NCBI RefSeq assembly: GCF_001905145.1
Contig: NZ_LWLB01000023.1
Location: forward strand, 496,001 to 560,000
Direction of reading: 5' to 3'
Length of the DNA stretch: 64,000 nucleotides
From: Nocardiopsis sp. TSRI0078
GTDB lineage: Bacteria > Actinomycetota > Actinomycetes > Streptosporangiales > Streptosporangiaceae
The notes below the pieces were generated by a model. The model had not been told where the DNA came from and did not search any database. It was given only the letters and a program-made list of their open reading frames with translations. Made by a program: the position numbers and the translations under genes. Each line of letters opens with the position of its first letter. Position 1 is the first letter of the stretch. This document shows, piece by piece, positions 8,398 to 19,440 of this stretch.

Positions 8398-9081
8398 GTG
8401 CAGGAGGAACGACGGTCGGTGCGGAACGGTATCCGCGACCTGTTGCGGGGGCTGCCGGTGTTCGCCGGCCGGATACCGGAGTTCGATCCGGGCGCGGCGC
8501 CCGAGGACCCGGCGGAGCTGTTCCTGGAGTGGTTCACCGCCGCGCTCCGTGACGGGGTGGCCGAACCGCACGCGATGGCGGTCACGACCGCGGACGGGGC
8601 CGGGGCGCCGTCCGCGCGGGTGGTGATCATGAAGGACTTCACGCCCGAGGGCTGGTGGTTCGCCACCACGACCACCTCGCACAAGGGGCGCGAACTGGCG
8701 GAGAACCCCAACGCCGCACTGCTCTTCTACTGGGGTGCGCAGGGCCGCCAGGTGCGGGTGCGCGGCCGGGCGGAGCCGGCCTCCCCGGAGCAGTGCGCCG
8801 CCGACTACCTGGCACGGCCGCTGGAGTCCCGGGTGGCCGGTCTGCACGGGAGGCAGAGCGAGCCCCTGACCGACCCGGCCGACGTCGACCGGACGGCGGA
8901 CGAGAGCTGGGAGAGGCTGGAGCGCGACCCCGGGCTGGTGCCCGAGGACTGGGGGCTGTACCTGGTCCGGCCGACGGAGGTCGAGTTCTGGCAGGCCGAC
9001 CCCGAGCGGCGCCACACACGGCTGCGCTACACCCGCAAGGGCGTGGACGCGCCCTGGGAGCGCGGCCTGCTCTGGCCGTGA
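8398..9081 (+). CDS. Pyridoxamine 5'-phosphate oxidase family flavoprotein (PdxH-like)
   Basis: 227 residues from a GTG at 8398 (an in-frame GTG at 8392 is equally possible). The split-barrel FMN fold is recognisable from PSARVVIMKDFTPEGWWFAT, SHKGRELAENPNAALLFYW, GRQVRVRGRAE, and the C-terminal dimerisation motif EVEFWQADPERRHTRLRYTR. PdxH oxidises PNP/PMP to pyridoxal phosphate, and PhzG-type paralogues act on other substrates. The conserved C-terminal RLRY supports PdxH. It stands alone, 191 nt after the chelatase. Confidence 0.85.
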   Translation: MQEERRSVRNGIRDLLRGLPVFAGRIPEFDPGAAPEDPAELFLEWFTAALRDGVAEPHAMAVTTADGAGAPSARVVIMKDFTPEGWWFATTTTSHKGRELAENPNAALLFYWGAQGRQVRVRGRAEPASPEQCAADYLARPLESRVAGLHGRQSEPLTDPADVDRTADESWERLERDPGLVPEDWGLYLVRPTEVEFWQADPERRHTRLRYTRKGVDAPWERGLLWP

Positions 9082-9390
9082 TCCGCCGGAAGGCGTCGCC
9101 TCGCTCCTCCGGGAGGCCGGTCCCACGGCGGTGCCCCCCGCAGGCTTCCTCCGCGGTGCTTCCTCCGTTCGGGGGCCTCCTCCACCCGGGAGAGCGGTTC
9201 CCGCCCCGGCTCGGGCGCGCGGGCCCCGACCGGTGGCTTCGCGGCTCCCTCTCCCCGGCCGGGCGCGCCCGGTCGGCGCGGCCCGGCGTTACCGAACCGG
9301 GTTCGGCCCCCAGGGCCCGCCCCGGGTCCGCCCAGGGGTAGTATTCCCGCACTCCGGCCGCCCGCGACCAGCAACGGAAAGGTAGCCGCC
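9082..9390 (+). promoter_or_regulatory. Intergenic region with promoter of the acyl-CoA dehydrogenase
   Basis: No gene is seen in these 309 bases. TAGTAT at 9339-9344 is a good -10 hexamer 46 nt before the start codon; no convincing -35 lies 17 nt upstream. The remainder is GC-rich sequence with several short self-complementary stretches but no dominant hairpin. Confidence 0.4.
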
Positions 9391-11022
9391 ATGCCCCCCA
9401 CACACGAGGTGTTCAACCAGGCTCCCCCGCTCGGCGACCACGCCGCCGCGGACGACCCCGCCCTCCTGGAGGGGCTGCGGCGCGAGGGCGCCGGATGGTC
9501 CGAGGCCGAGCTGCGCGAGGTCGGCGACGCGGCGGGGTCTGAGCGGGTGCGCGCCTGGGGCGAGTCCGCCAACACCTACACGCCGGTGCTGCGCACCCAC
9601 GACCGCTACGGCCACCGGGTGGACGAGGTCGACTACCAGCCCGCCTACCACGTGCTCATGGACCAGGCGGTGGAACAGGGCATGCACGCCGCGCCGTGGG
9701 CGGACGGGCGCGCGGGCGCGCACGTGGCCCGTGCCGCCAAGTTCTTCCTGTGGTCCCAGCCCGAGGCCGGTCACGGGTGTCCCGTCTCGATGACCTACGC
9801 GTCCGTTCCGGCGCTGCGCCACGCCCCGGAGCTGGCGCGGCGGTACGAGCCGTTGCTCACCGCGCGCACCTACGACTTCGGGCTGCGGGCGCCCCACACC
9901 AAGCGCGGCCTCATCGCGGGCATGTCGATGACCGAGAAACAGGGCGGGTCGGACGTGCGCGCCAACACCACGCGCGCGGTTCCCACGAAGGAGGGGCACT
10001 ACCTCCTCACCGGGCACAAGTGGTTCACCTCGGCGCCGATGAGCGACCTCTTCCTCACCCTGGCCCAGGCTCCCGAGGGGCTGACCTGCTTCCTGGTGCC
10101 CCGGGTGCTGGAGGACGGCAGCCACAACGCGCTGCACATCCAGCGCCTCAAGGACAAGCTGGGCAACAGGTCCAACGCGTCGGCGGAACTGGAGTACGAC
10201 GGCGCCGTCGCCCACCTGGTCGGAGAGCCCGGCCGGGGGGTGCCCACGATCATCGAGATGGTCAACTGCACCCGGCTGGACTGCGTGATCGGTTCGGCGG
10301 CGGGCATGCGGGCCGCGGTGGTGCACGCCCTGCACCACGCCGAGCACCGCATGGCGTTCGGCGCGCCGCTGGCCGAGCAGCCGCTGATGCGCAACGTGCT
10401 CGCCGACCTGGCACTGGAGTCGGAGGCGGCGACCGCCCTGATGACCCGCCTCGCCGGCGCCATGGACCGCGCGGTCCGCGGCGACGAGGAGGAGGCGGCC
10501 TTCCGCCGCCTGGGTGTGGCCGTGGGCAAGTTCTGGGTGACCAAGCGCCAGCCCGCGCACGCGGCCGAGGCGCTGGAGTGCCTGGGCGGGAACGGGTACG
10601 TGGAGGAGTCGGGGATGCCCCGGCTGTTCCGCGACTCCCCGCTCAACTCCATCTGGGAGGGCTCGGGCAACGTGGCGGCGCTGGACGTGCTGCGCGCGAT
10701 GGGCCGCAACCCGGAGTCGTTGGAGGCCTTCCTGGCGGAGCTGGGCACCGCCGCGGGCGTGGACGACCACTACGACGCGGCGGTCAAGCGGCTGGAGCAG
10801 TCCCTGGGCGACCTGGACGAGGCCCAGTACCGGGCGCGCTCGGTGGTGGAGCTGATGGCCCTGACCCTGCAGGCGTCGGTGCTGCTGCGGCACGCGCCCA
10901 CCCCGGTCGCCGAGGCGTTCACGGCCTCGCGCCTGGGCGGCGACTGGGGGCACGTGTTCGGCACCCTGCCCCGGGGCGTGGACACGGGGCTGATCCTGGA
11001 CCGGGCCCGCCCGCAACGGTGA
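9391..11022 (+). CDS. AidB-like acyl-CoA dehydrogenase family protein
   Basis: 543 residues, the length of AidB rather than of short acyl-CoA dehydrogenases. The N-terminal extension HEVFNQAPPLGDHAAADDP is the AidB signature. It is followed by the FAD-binding dehydrogenase core (GMSMTEKQGGSDVR, LTGHKWFTSAPMSD) and the C-terminal helical domain (ECLGGNGYVEESGMPRLFRD). E. coli AidB is an alkylation-inducible flavoprotein that binds DNA and protects against alkylation; its dehydrogenase activity is weak. GGAAAGG precedes the ATG. It is monocistronic and ends at a strong hairpin. Confidence 0.9.
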   Translation: MPPTHEVFNQAPPLGDHAAADDPALLEGLRREGAGWSEAELREVGDAAGSERVRAWGESANTYTPVLRTHDRYGHRVDEVDYQPAYHVLMDQAVEQGMHAAPWADGRAGAHVARAAKFFLWSQPEAGHGCPVSMTYASVPALRHAPELARRYEPLLTARTYDFGLRAPHTKRGLIAGMSMTEKQGGSDVRANTTRAVPTKEGHYLLTGHKWFTSAPMSDLFLTLAQAPEGLTCFLVPRVLEDGSHNALHIQRLKDKLGNRSNASAELEYDGAVAHLVGEPGRGVPTIIEMVNCTRLDCVIGSAAGMRAAVVHALHHAEHRMAFGAPLAEQPLMRNVLADLALESEAATALMTRLAGAMDRAVRGDEEEAAFRRLGVAVGKFWVTKRQPAHAAEALECLGGNGYVEESGMPRLFRDSPLNSIWEGSGNVAALDVLRAMGRNPESLEAFLAELGTAAGVDDHYDAAVKRLEQSLGDLDEAQYRARSVVELMALTLQASVLLRHAPTPVAEAFTASRLGGDWGHVFGTLPRGVDTGLILDRARPQR

Positions 11023-11066
11023 GCCCCTCGGGCCGCGTGGTGTTCGGCCCTCCCGGGTCTCTCAGC

Positions 11067-11097
11067 GCGTGGCACCCCTTGGACCGGGGTGCCGCGC
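11067..11097 (+). terminator. Terminator after the AidB-like gene
   Basis: GCGTGGCACCCC pairs with GGGGTGCCGCGC (one G-U pair) around the 7-nt loop TTGGACC, 45 nt after the stop. There is no T tract, as is common in high-GC actinobacteria. Confidence 0.7.
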
Positions 11098-11444
11098 CAA
11101 CCACCAGGACCAGGCGCCGGAGGGGCCCGTACCGCGGTGTGCCGCGGCCCGGCCCCTCCTCCAGGCGTTCCAGTCCCCGGACGAAATTCTCGAACCGCAC
11201 TCATACCGATTACCATCCTTAACCCTGATAATTCCAGCAACAAACCGCAAAGAGGGACAGCCGATGAATGATCATCGGCCGAATCGGCATACTTCTGCGG
11301 CGGGAGCGGAAGAAAGAAGTCGTCACAAACACGACCGCACGCTTTCGGACGGGGAGCGGGCCCGTGGGAGCCTTCCCCACCGGGAGGGGCGCACGGTCCG
11401 GGCCGACCTTCCGAAGGCCCGACTCCAAGAGACTGACGACGCCT
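11098..11444 (+). promoter_or_regulatory. AT-richer upstream region of glgX
   Basis: These 347 bases are clearly lower in GC than the flanks (11176-11270 and 11300-11345) and have no coding-type codon bias. They probably hold the glgX promoter and a 5' UTR. A 68-codon frame starting at the ATG 11264 with an AGGGA-like site overlaps the glgX start out of frame; I do not call it. I could not fix promoter boxes. Confidence 0.4.
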
Positions 11445-13607
<2,163 letters not shown>

Positions 13608-13621
13608 GGAGCGCGGCGTGT

Positions 13622-13653
13622 CCCGGCCGCCCCCGCCACGGGGAGCGGCCGGG
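13622..13653 (+). terminator. Terminator after glgX
   Basis: CCCGGCCGCCCCC pairs with GGGG-A-GCGGCCGGG (13 pairs, one bulged A) around GCCAC, 14 nt after the stop. It is GC-only and lacks a T tract. Confidence 0.65.
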
Positions 13654-13738
13654 GCGGGCCCGGTCCGCCGGGGGACGCCGCGGGGCTCGCGCCCTCCCTC
13701 CTCGGCACGGCCTCCCCCACCGAATACGCTGTGTGACC

Positions 13739-14575
13739 ATGTCGAGTACACACACCGGCGGCGCGGACGCCCCCGCCGCCCCCATCGCCTTCCGTGAGCT
13801 GCTGCCCTCGCCTGGCGGCACGGACGTGGACCTGGCCGCCGCCTACGCCTACCCCGAGTTCCTGAACCGGCCCTGGATACGCGCCAACATGGTGGCCAGC
13901 GCGGACGGCGGCGCCATCGGCCCCTCCGGGCGCAGCAAGGACCTGTCCTCATCGCCCGACCGCAAGGTGATGGGCGTGCTGCGCGGCCTGTGCGATGTGG
14001 TGCTGGTGGGCGCGGCCACGGTGCGCCTGGAGGAGTACGGTCCGGTCCGCGCCCGCAGGACGTGGGAGGGCCTGCGCACCGGGCGTCCGAGTACCCCGGC
14101 CGTGGCGGTGGTGTCCCGCTCACTCGGCCTGCCCGAGCCGCTGCTGACGGAGGCTCCCGAGGACGCGCGCACACTGGTGTTCACCACGGCGGACTCCCCC
14201 GAGCGGCGACGCCGCGAGGTGGCCGAGTACGCCGACGTCGTGGTGATCGACGGGGCCTCGGTGACGCCCGCGCACGTGGTGAACGGCCTGGCCGAGCGCG
14301 GGCTGTACCGGGTGCTGACCGAGGGCGGCCCGCACCTGCTGGCGGAGTTCGTGGCGGCGGGGCTGTTGGACGACCTGTGCCTCACGCTGAGCCCGCACCT
14401 GCTGGGATCGGGCGCGCCGCGCATCGTCGCGGGGGGTCCGGACACCCCCGGAGCGCCGGACCGCGCCTCCGCCCAGAGCACGCCGGTGCGGATGGCGCAC
14501 CTGCTGGAGTCGGAGGGGAGCCTGTTCGCGCGTTACCTCAGGGAAGAGGGAAGCCTACGGGGGACGCAGCGGTAA
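13739..14575 (+). CDS. RibD C-terminal-like pyrimidine reductase family protein
   Basis: 278 residues of the RibD C-terminal/dihydrofolate-reductase fold without a deaminase domain. Conserved segments are RPWIRANMVASADGGAIG (start of the fold), DVVLVGAATVRLEEYGP (NADPH-binding strand) and RVLTEGGPHLLAEFVAAGLLDDL. It is annotated in actinomycetes as a pyrimidine reductase of riboflavin biosynthesis, but a stand-alone member away from rib genes may act on another substrate. TACGCT at 13725-13730 lies 8 nt before the ATG and no Shine-Dalgarno is present, which suggests a leaderless message. Confidence 0.85.
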   Translation: MSSTHTGGADAPAAPIAFRELLPSPGGTDVDLAAAYAYPEFLNRPWIRANMVASADGGAIGPSGRSKDLSSSPDRKVMGVLRGLCDVVLVGAATVRLEEYGPVRARRTWEGLRTGRPSTPAVAVVSRSLGLPEPLLTEAPEDARTLVFTTADSPERRRREVAEYADVVVIDGASVTPAHVVNGLAERGLYRVLTEGGPHLLAEFVAAGLLDDLCLTLSPHLLGSGAPRIVAGGPDTPGAPDRASAQSTPVRMAHLLESEGSLFARYLREEGSLRGTQR

Positions 14576-14646
14576 CCGGTCGGTTTCGGCCGCCCCACAA
14601 CCACGCATGAACCATCCCGCAACCGGACATACCCGAGGTGTGCCCA

Positions 14647-14679
14647 CCCACTGGAAACACCCCCCACTGGACACAGTGG
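14647..14679. promoter_or_regulatory. Candidate operator upstream of the GntR gene
   Basis: CCCACTGGA occurs twice (14647-14655 and 14663-14671), 16 nt apart. The second copy is half of the inverted repeat CCACTG-GACA-CAGTGG (14664-14679). It lies 48-80 nt before the regulator start, a usual place for an autoregulatory GntR site. Confidence 0.5.
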
Positions 14680-14726
14680 CACGCCGCATTGACGGGGCTT
14701 ACCGGCTTGGCCCCCCGGCCGAGAGG

Positions 14727-15515
14727 ATGAACGTGGTGCCGACGTCCGAAAACGGATCCCCTCCGGTCTATCGCGAGATAGCCGAGGAACTACGCGGACA
14801 GATCCGCTCCGGACGGTACGCCGACGGCGACCGCCTGCCCGGGGAGAACGCTCTCATGGAACGCCACGGCGTCGCACGGGCGACCGCGAGGCAGGCGCTC
14901 TCCGTACTGATCAACGAGGGCCTGGCCGTGGCCGTGCGCGGCTCGGGCATCTACGTGCGCCTGTTCCGGCCCGTGCGAAGACACGGGGCCCTGCGCCTGT
15001 CCAAGGAGCTGTGGGGCAGCGGGCGCGCCATCTGGCAGACCGACAGCGAGGACCGGGAGTACGAGGTGGACCGCCTGCTCGTGGACGAGGCCGTGCCCGA
15101 GGCGCACGTGGCGCGCGCGCTGGAGCTGGCCGAGGGGGCCGGTGTGCTGCGGCGCTCGCGCCGCTACCTGGTGGACGGGCGCCCGGTGCAGAACGCGGTC
15201 TCACACCTGCCCCTGGCGGTCCTGGAGGGCGGCGGGCACCCCGCGGCGGCCCTGCGCGTCAGGGAGCACGACAGCGGCCCGGGAGGGATCTACGCGCGCC
15301 TGGCCGAGCTGGGGCAGGCGCCGGCCCGCTTCACCGAGGAGATCAGGGTGCGCATGCCCACACCCGAGGAGAGCGAGGAGCTGGAACTGGCGCCCGGGAC
15401 CCCGGTGCTGGACGTGGCGCGCACCGCGTTGACCGCCGAGCACCGACCGGTGGAGTTCAACGAGATCACCATGGACGGCTCGGCCTACGTCCTGAGCTAC
15501 GACTTCGACGCCTGA
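14727..15515 (+). CDS. GntR/HutC-family transcriptional regulator
   Basis: 262 residues. A winged-helix GntR domain is at about residues 12-80 (YREIAEELRGQIRSGRYADG, then GENALMERHGVARATARQAL and VRGSGIYV), and a UTRA effector domain is at about 105-255, ending in FNEITMDGSAYVLSYDFDA. HutC-type repressors release DNA on binding small carboxylates or sugars; the effector cannot be read here. GAGAGG abuts the ATG 14727, so the GTG at 14733 or 14736 may be the true start. It stands alone, with a direct/inverted repeat upstream that it may bind. Confidence 0.9.
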   Translation: MNVVPTSENGSPPVYREIAEELRGQIRSGRYADGDRLPGENALMERHGVARATARQALSVLINEGLAVAVRGSGIYVRLFRPVRRHGALRLSKELWGSGRAIWQTDSEDREYEVDRLLVDEAVPEAHVARALELAEGAGVLRRSRRYLVDGRPVQNAVSHLPLAVLEGGGHPAAALRVREHDSGPGGIYARLAELGQAPARFTEEIRVRMPTPEESEELELAPGTPVLDVARTALTAEHRPVEFNEITMDGSAYVLSYDFDA

Positions 15516-15523
15516 GGCGGGTC

Positions 15524-15555
15524 GGCCCCCGCCCGGGCCCGGCTGGGCGGGGGCC
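15524..15555 (+). terminator. Terminator after the GntR gene
   Basis: GGCCCCCGCCC and GGGCGGGGGCC form an 11-bp perfect stem around a 10-nt loop, 8 nt after the stop codon. Confidence 0.7.
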
Positions 15556-15586
15556 GCTCCCCGCGCGCGGAAGCCGTCCGAGCCCC

Positions 15587-15616
15587 GGGAGGGGCGCCGT
15601 TCCCGGCGCCCCTCCC
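15587..15616 (-). terminator. Terminator serving the small membrane protein gene
   Basis: GGGAGGGGCGCCG-TTCC-CGGCGCCCCTCCC is a perfect 13-bp stem, 15 nt beyond the stop of the minus-strand gene at 15631. Together with the hairpin at 15524-15555 it insulates two convergent genes. Confidence 0.7.
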
Positions 15617-15630
15617 CTTCTCGGACCGAC

Positions 15631-16062
15631 TCAGTGACCGCCCCGCTTGGAGGCGAACACCAGGTACACCAACGGCAGGAGCACGAGTCCCACCGCCAGC
15701 GCGCCCGCGGCGGCGAAGGGCAGGGAATCCGACGCGGTCATCACCCAGCGCGCCACGCCGAACCCCAGGAGGAGTGCGACCGCCAACGCGACCACGGCGA
15801 GCACCGTGGCGCAGAGCAGCAGCCTGCGGTCGCTCCAGGGGCCCGGCCTGGCGTGGTCGAGCTGCGCGACCGTGGCACGGACGCTGAGCTCGGTCGCCCA
15901 GCGCAGTTCGCGGCCCGCGACTGCCGCTCCGCCCGCGACGGCGCGCATCCGCGACCGCACGCCCGCGGTGCTCTGGTCGAGCCACCACAATCCGTACCGA
16001 ATCCTGCCCACGCGCAGCGGTCGTCTGCCTATTCCGAGTGCCTGTTGAGCTGTAACGGCCAT
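15631..16062 (-). CDS. Small two-TM membrane protein, unknown function
   Basis: 143 residues from ATG 16062, preceded by GAGGTGG at 6 nt; the frame extends 26 codons further without an initiation signal. Residues 1-75 are cytosolic and basic (GIGRRPLRVGRIRYGLWWLD). Two hydrophobic helices lie at about 83-105 and 115-137, and the protein ends in SKRGGH. There is no recognisable family or motif. It is divergent from msrB across a 203-nt gap. Confidence 0.72.
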   Translation of the reverse strand: MAVTAQQALGIGRRPLRVGRIRYGLWWLDQSTAGVRSRMRAVAGGAAVAGRELRWATELSVRATVAQLDHARPGPWSDRRLLLCATVLAVVALAVALLLGFGVARWVMTASDSLPFAAAGALAVGLVLLPLVYLVFASKRGGH

Positions 16063-16265
16063 GTCACCCACCTCAAGTGCACCGTTCGACCACTGACCCT
16101 GCTTAAGGCCGTACCCTCCACTTTTGCTACCGAACGCCATTCAGGATGAAGTTAGGTGTATATGGCCATTAAGGAGGATTCGCCTGGCACGCACGCCATA
16201 TGAGATGTTCCGCCACGAGAGGCACCGAGGCAGCATTCGAGACCGATTCGGGGTAGCGTCGTACC

Positions 16266-16709
16266 ATGGCTGACTCAGCGGACCAGGCCCCGAACACCGC
16301 GGACGGGGCCGAGGGCATTCCCCAGACCGACCAGGAGTGGCGCGAACGGCTCAACGCCCAGGAGTACGCGGTGCTGCGTCAGGCGGCCACCGAGCAGCCC
16401 TGGACCGGCGCCTACGTCGACACCAAGACCACCGGGGTCTACCGTTGCCGGGGCTGCGGGACCGAGCTGTTCCGCTCCGACGAGAAGTTCGACTCCCACT
16501 GCGGGTGGCCCAGTTTCTACGACCCGGCCGAGTCCGACGCCGTCGTCCTGCACGAGGACCGCTCCCTGGGCATGGTGCGCACCGAGGTGCGGTGCGCCAC
16601 CTGCGACTCCCACCTGGGCCACGTCTTCTACGGCGAGGGGTACGCCACCCCCACCGACGCCCGGTACTGCATCAACTCCGTGGCCCTGAGCCTGGAGCCC
16701 GAGGAGTAG
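16266..16709 (+). CDS. msrB: Peptide-methionine (R)-S-oxide reductase
   Basis: 147 residues, a single MsrB domain. It repairs methionine-R-sulfoxide in proteins. Two CxxC pairs for structural zinc are visible (CRGC and CATC), plus HCGWPSF, SHLGHVF and the catalytic cysteine in RYCINSVAL. The start ATG has no Shine-Dalgarno; TAGCGT at 16254-16259 ends exactly 6 nt before it, so the transcript is probably leaderless. It is monocistronic. Confidence 0.95.
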   Translation: MADSADQAPNTADGAEGIPQTDQEWRERLNAQEYAVLRQAATEQPWTGAYVDTKTTGVYRCRGCGTELFRSDEKFDSHCGWPSFYDPAESDAVVLHEDRSLGMVRTEVRCATCDSHLGHVFYGEGYATPTDARYCINSVALSLEPEE

Positions 16710-16967
16710 GTGTCGTACGATCCTGGTGCCGCGCGCGCACCCGCGGGGGCGTACCATCGTGCGACCGTGGTCCGCCCGCGTCGGCATCGGGGATAATCAC
16801 ATCCAGCGCGCCAACGGCCGACCCGCGTCGGCTCGCGGGGCGCGGCGCGAAAAGTACCGGTCCGCCGGGGTTTTTCCGTCCACCATCCGACCCGGAGTCC
16901 CCGGGCCGACCCTCACAGCGGCAACCGGTGTGCGGGCGAGCCGACAGACCCGCGACGAAAGCGCTCC

Positions 16968-17636
16968 ATGACCGACGACTCACCTCACTCATCCGTCTCC
17001 CACCGTCCCGCGGCACGGCCCCGGTGGGGCATGGCCCAGGGCTCGGCCCCGTGGCTGCTCCCCGCCCTCGGGGCCGCCGGAGCCGCGGCCCTGACCGCAC
17101 GGGGCTCCCGGGCCCGTACGGCGCTCGCCGTCCCGGTGGTCGCCCTGGCGGCGGGGATGACCTGGTTCTTCCGCGACCCCGAGCGGGGTCCGGCGACCGG
17201 GCGGGTGCTGTCCGCGGCTGACGGAGTCGTCCAAAGCATCGACCCCCAGCCCGACGGGCGCACCCGGGTCGCGGTGTTCATGAACCCCCTCAACGTGCAC
17301 GTCAACCGTGCCCCCCTCGCCGGCGTGGTGACAGGCGTCGAGCACCGCCCGGGCGGTTTCCGCCCCGCATTCGACAAGGACAGCGAGCGTAATGAGCGCG
17401 TCATCTGGACCCTTGAAACCGAGATCGGTGCGATCACGGTCGTTCAAATCGCCGGCGCGATGGTCAGGCGTATCGTCCCGTATCTCGCTGCGGGGCAGAA
17501 GGTCGAGCAAGGCGAGAGGATCGGGCTCATCCGGTTCGGGTCCAGGGTCGACGTCTACCTTCCGGCCGGGGTCGCCCCGGCGGTGGAGATCGGCCAGAAG
17601 GTCCGTGCCGGAGAAACCCGTCTTGACACCGACTGA
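16968..17636 (+). CDS. psd: Phosphatidylserine decarboxylase
   Basis: 222 residues, the short actinobacterial form. It decarboxylates phosphatidylserine to phosphatidylethanolamine at the membrane. A hydrophobic N-terminal region (about residues 25-62) is followed by TWFFRDPER, MNPLNVHVNRAP and the self-cleavage site FGSR, in which Ser192 becomes the pyruvoyl group. The gene ends 7 nt before the pssA start, so the two steps of PE synthesis form an operon, in order psd-pssA. Confidence 0.94.
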   Translation: MTDDSPHSSVSHRPAARPRWGMAQGSAPWLLPALGAAGAAALTARGSRARTALAVPVVALAAGMTWFFRDPERGPATGRVLSAADGVVQSIDPQPDGRTRVAVFMNPLNVHVNRAPLAGVVTGVEHRPGGFRPAFDKDSERNERVIWTLETEIGAITVVQIAGAMVRRIVPYLAAGQKVEQGERIGLIRFGSRVDVYLPAGVAPAVEIGQKVRAGETRLDTD

Positions 17637-17643
17637 GGGGGTC

Positions 17644-18426
17644 GTGGCGGCCGGACACGCCGTCTCCGCCCCCGAGGAGGAGGCTCCCAGGCTCCGCCTG
17701 GGGCCGGCCGACTACCTCACGCTCGGCAACGCCCTGTGCGGCTTCCTGGCGGTGTGGGCGCTCATGGCGGCCCAGTCCGCGCACGCGGCCGCCGGGACCG
17801 CCGGTCCGCTTCCGCGCACGGCCATGGCCACGGTGGTGGGCCTGATGCTGGTCGCGGCGGCGCTGGACGTGCTCGACGGCCGGGTGGCCCGCAAGCTGGG
17901 CGGCAGCGGCATGGGCGCCGAGCTGGACAACCTGGCCGACGTGATCAGCTTCGGGTTCGCCCCGGGGTTCTTCTTCGTGGTGTGGGCCATGCAGGCCGAG
18001 AGCGCCGGTGCGCTGCCGGTCGCGGCGGGCGGCGCCGTGCTGCTGGCGGTCATCGTGCGACTGGCCCGGTTCTCCTGCCAGGCCCCGGGCGCGGACTACT
18101 TCACCGGGCTCCCCTGCCCCTTCGGCGCCATGGCCGTGGTGACGGTGGTCCTGCTCGATCCGCCGCTGGTGGCGGGCGTGACGGCGGTACTGCTCATCTC
18201 CTGGCTGATGGTGAGCCGGATGGAGTACCCCAAGCCGCGCGGACGCAAGGCCTACGCGGTGCTGGGCCTGCTGGCGGTCGGGGTCGCCCTGATGGCCGCC
18301 TGGGGCATGGGCCTGCCCGCGGGCCAGACGCTCATCTACCTGATGAGCGCCGTCGTCCTGGGCTTCATCGTCACCATCCCGTTCTACGTCCTGGCCACCC
18401 GGCGGACCGCCGCCGAACAGGACTGA
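17644..18426 (+). CDS. pssA: CDP-diacylglycerol--serine O-phosphatidyltransferase
   Basis: 260 residues from GTG 17644 with GAGGGG just upstream; a TTG at 17624 overlapping psd is an alternative. It makes phosphatidylserine from CDP-DAG and serine, the substrate of the preceding decarboxylase. The CDP-alcohol phosphotransferase motif DG-x2-AR-x8-G-x3-D-x3-D is present as DGRVAR...GAELDNLADV. About seven transmembrane helices follow the usual pattern. The gene ends directly at a 64-bp palindrome. Confidence 0.94.
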   Translation: MAAGHAVSAPEEEAPRLRLGPADYLTLGNALCGFLAVWALMAAQSAHAAAGTAGPLPRTAMATVVGLMLVAAALDVLDGRVARKLGGSGMGAELDNLADVISFGFAPGFFFVVWAMQAESAGALPVAAGGAVLLAVIVRLARFSCQAPGADYFTGLPCPFGAMAVVTVVLLDPPLVAGVTAVLLISWLMVSRMEYPKPRGRKAYAVLGLLAVGVALMAAWGMGLPAGQTLIYLMSAVVLGFIVTIPFYVLATRRTAAEQD

Positions 18427-18490
18427 CGCACGCCGTACACGAGGAGCGCCCCGGGGACGTCCCCGGGGCGCTCCTCGTGTACGGCGTGCG
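18427..18490. terminator. 64-bp perfect palindrome, bidirectional terminator
   Basis: The sequence from the base after the pssA stop to 18490 equals its own reverse complement over 64 bp. It can fold into a 30-bp perfect stem around ACGT. The arms begin CGCACGCCGTACACGAGGAG. Placed between convergent pssA and hemQ, it would terminate from both sides. The stem is about twice as long as the other terminators in this window. Confidence 0.85.
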
Positions 18491-18729
18491 GGGCCAGGCG
18501 CGAGCGCCGCCCGCGGACCAACGCGGGCACGGCCCCGAGGGGGTCGTTCCGGCTCCGGCAGGGTCCTGGACGCGGCGGAGGCGGGTGCCGTGTGAGGGCC
18601 GCGGCCGAAGGCCGTCGTCCGGGGTGGCGGGCGACGGCCCGGTCACGATCCCGCCCTCCGAGACACCGGAGGTCCCCGCCCCCAGGCACCGGAACACGGG
18701 GCGCAGCGCAGCCCCGCACAGGACACCGC
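18491..18729. other. Non-coding spacer between the palindrome and hemQ
   Basis: 239 bases downstream of hemQ on its strand. They contain short self-complementary stretches (for example GGCCGAAGGCC) but no gene with coding-type codon bias. Confidence 0.4.
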
Positions 18730-19440
18730 CTACGGCAGGGAGTCGACCAGTTCGGCGACGCTCTTGCGTCGACCGGTGTAGAAGGGCACCTCCTCGCGGG
18801 TGTGCAGACGGGCCTTGGCGCCGCGCAGGTGGCGCATCAGGTCCACGATGCGGTGCAGGTCGTCGGCCTCGAAGGCGAGCAGCCACTCGTAGTCGTTGAG
18901 GCCGAAGGAGGACACCGTGTTGGCGCGCACGTCCGGGTAGGGGGCGGCCATGCGGCCGTGCTCGGCGAGCATCGCGCGGCGCTCGTCGTCGGGCAGCAGG
19001 TACCACTCGTAGGAGCGCACGAACGGGTACACGCACAGGTGCTCGCGCGGCTCCTCCCCGGCCAGGAAGGCGGGGACGTGGCCGCGGTTGAACTCGGCGG
19101 GGCGGTGCAGACCCACGACCGACCACACCGGGGTGCCGGCCCGGCCGACGCGGGTGCGGCGGAAGGCCGTGTACATGTCCTGGACCTGCTCGGGGGAGTC
19201 GCCCACCCACCAGAACATGATGTCGGCGTCGGCGCGGAAGCCCTGGACGTCGTAGCTGCCGCGGGTGGTGACCCCCTGCTCGGCGGACTTGTCGAAGAGC
19301 GTTCCCAGCTCGTCGGCCGCGGCGGCGCGGTCGACCCCGTCGAGGCCCTCGACCTTGAAGACCGACCACATGGTGTAGCGGATGAGGGAGTTGAGGTCGG
19401 CGCCGTCCTGGCCGACGGCTTCGTTCTGCTGGCCCGTCAC
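18730..19440 (-). CDS. hemQ: Coproheme decarboxylase HemQ (chlorite-dismutase family)
   Basis: 236 residues from GTG 19440, which overlaps the hemG stop (GTGA). It performs the last step of coproporphyrin-dependent haem synthesis, the peroxide-driven double decarboxylation of coproheme to haem b. Family landmarks are [47 protein letters not shown] (substrate-pocket Tyr) and MLAEHGRM, which holds the proximal haem histidine. The gene directly follows hemG on the same transcript. Confidence 0.94.
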   Translation of the reverse strand: MTGQQNEAVGQDGADLNSLIRYTMWSVFKVEGLDGVDRAAAADELGTLFDKSAEQGVTTRGSYDVQGFRADADIMFWWVGDSPEQVQDMYTAFRRTRVGRAGTPVWSVVGLHRPAEFNRGHVPAFLAGEEPREHLCVYPFVRSYEWYLLPDDERRAMLAEHGRMAAPYPDVRANTVSSFGLNDYEWLLAFEADDLHRIVDLMRHLRGAKARLHTREEVPFYTGRRKSVAELVDSLP

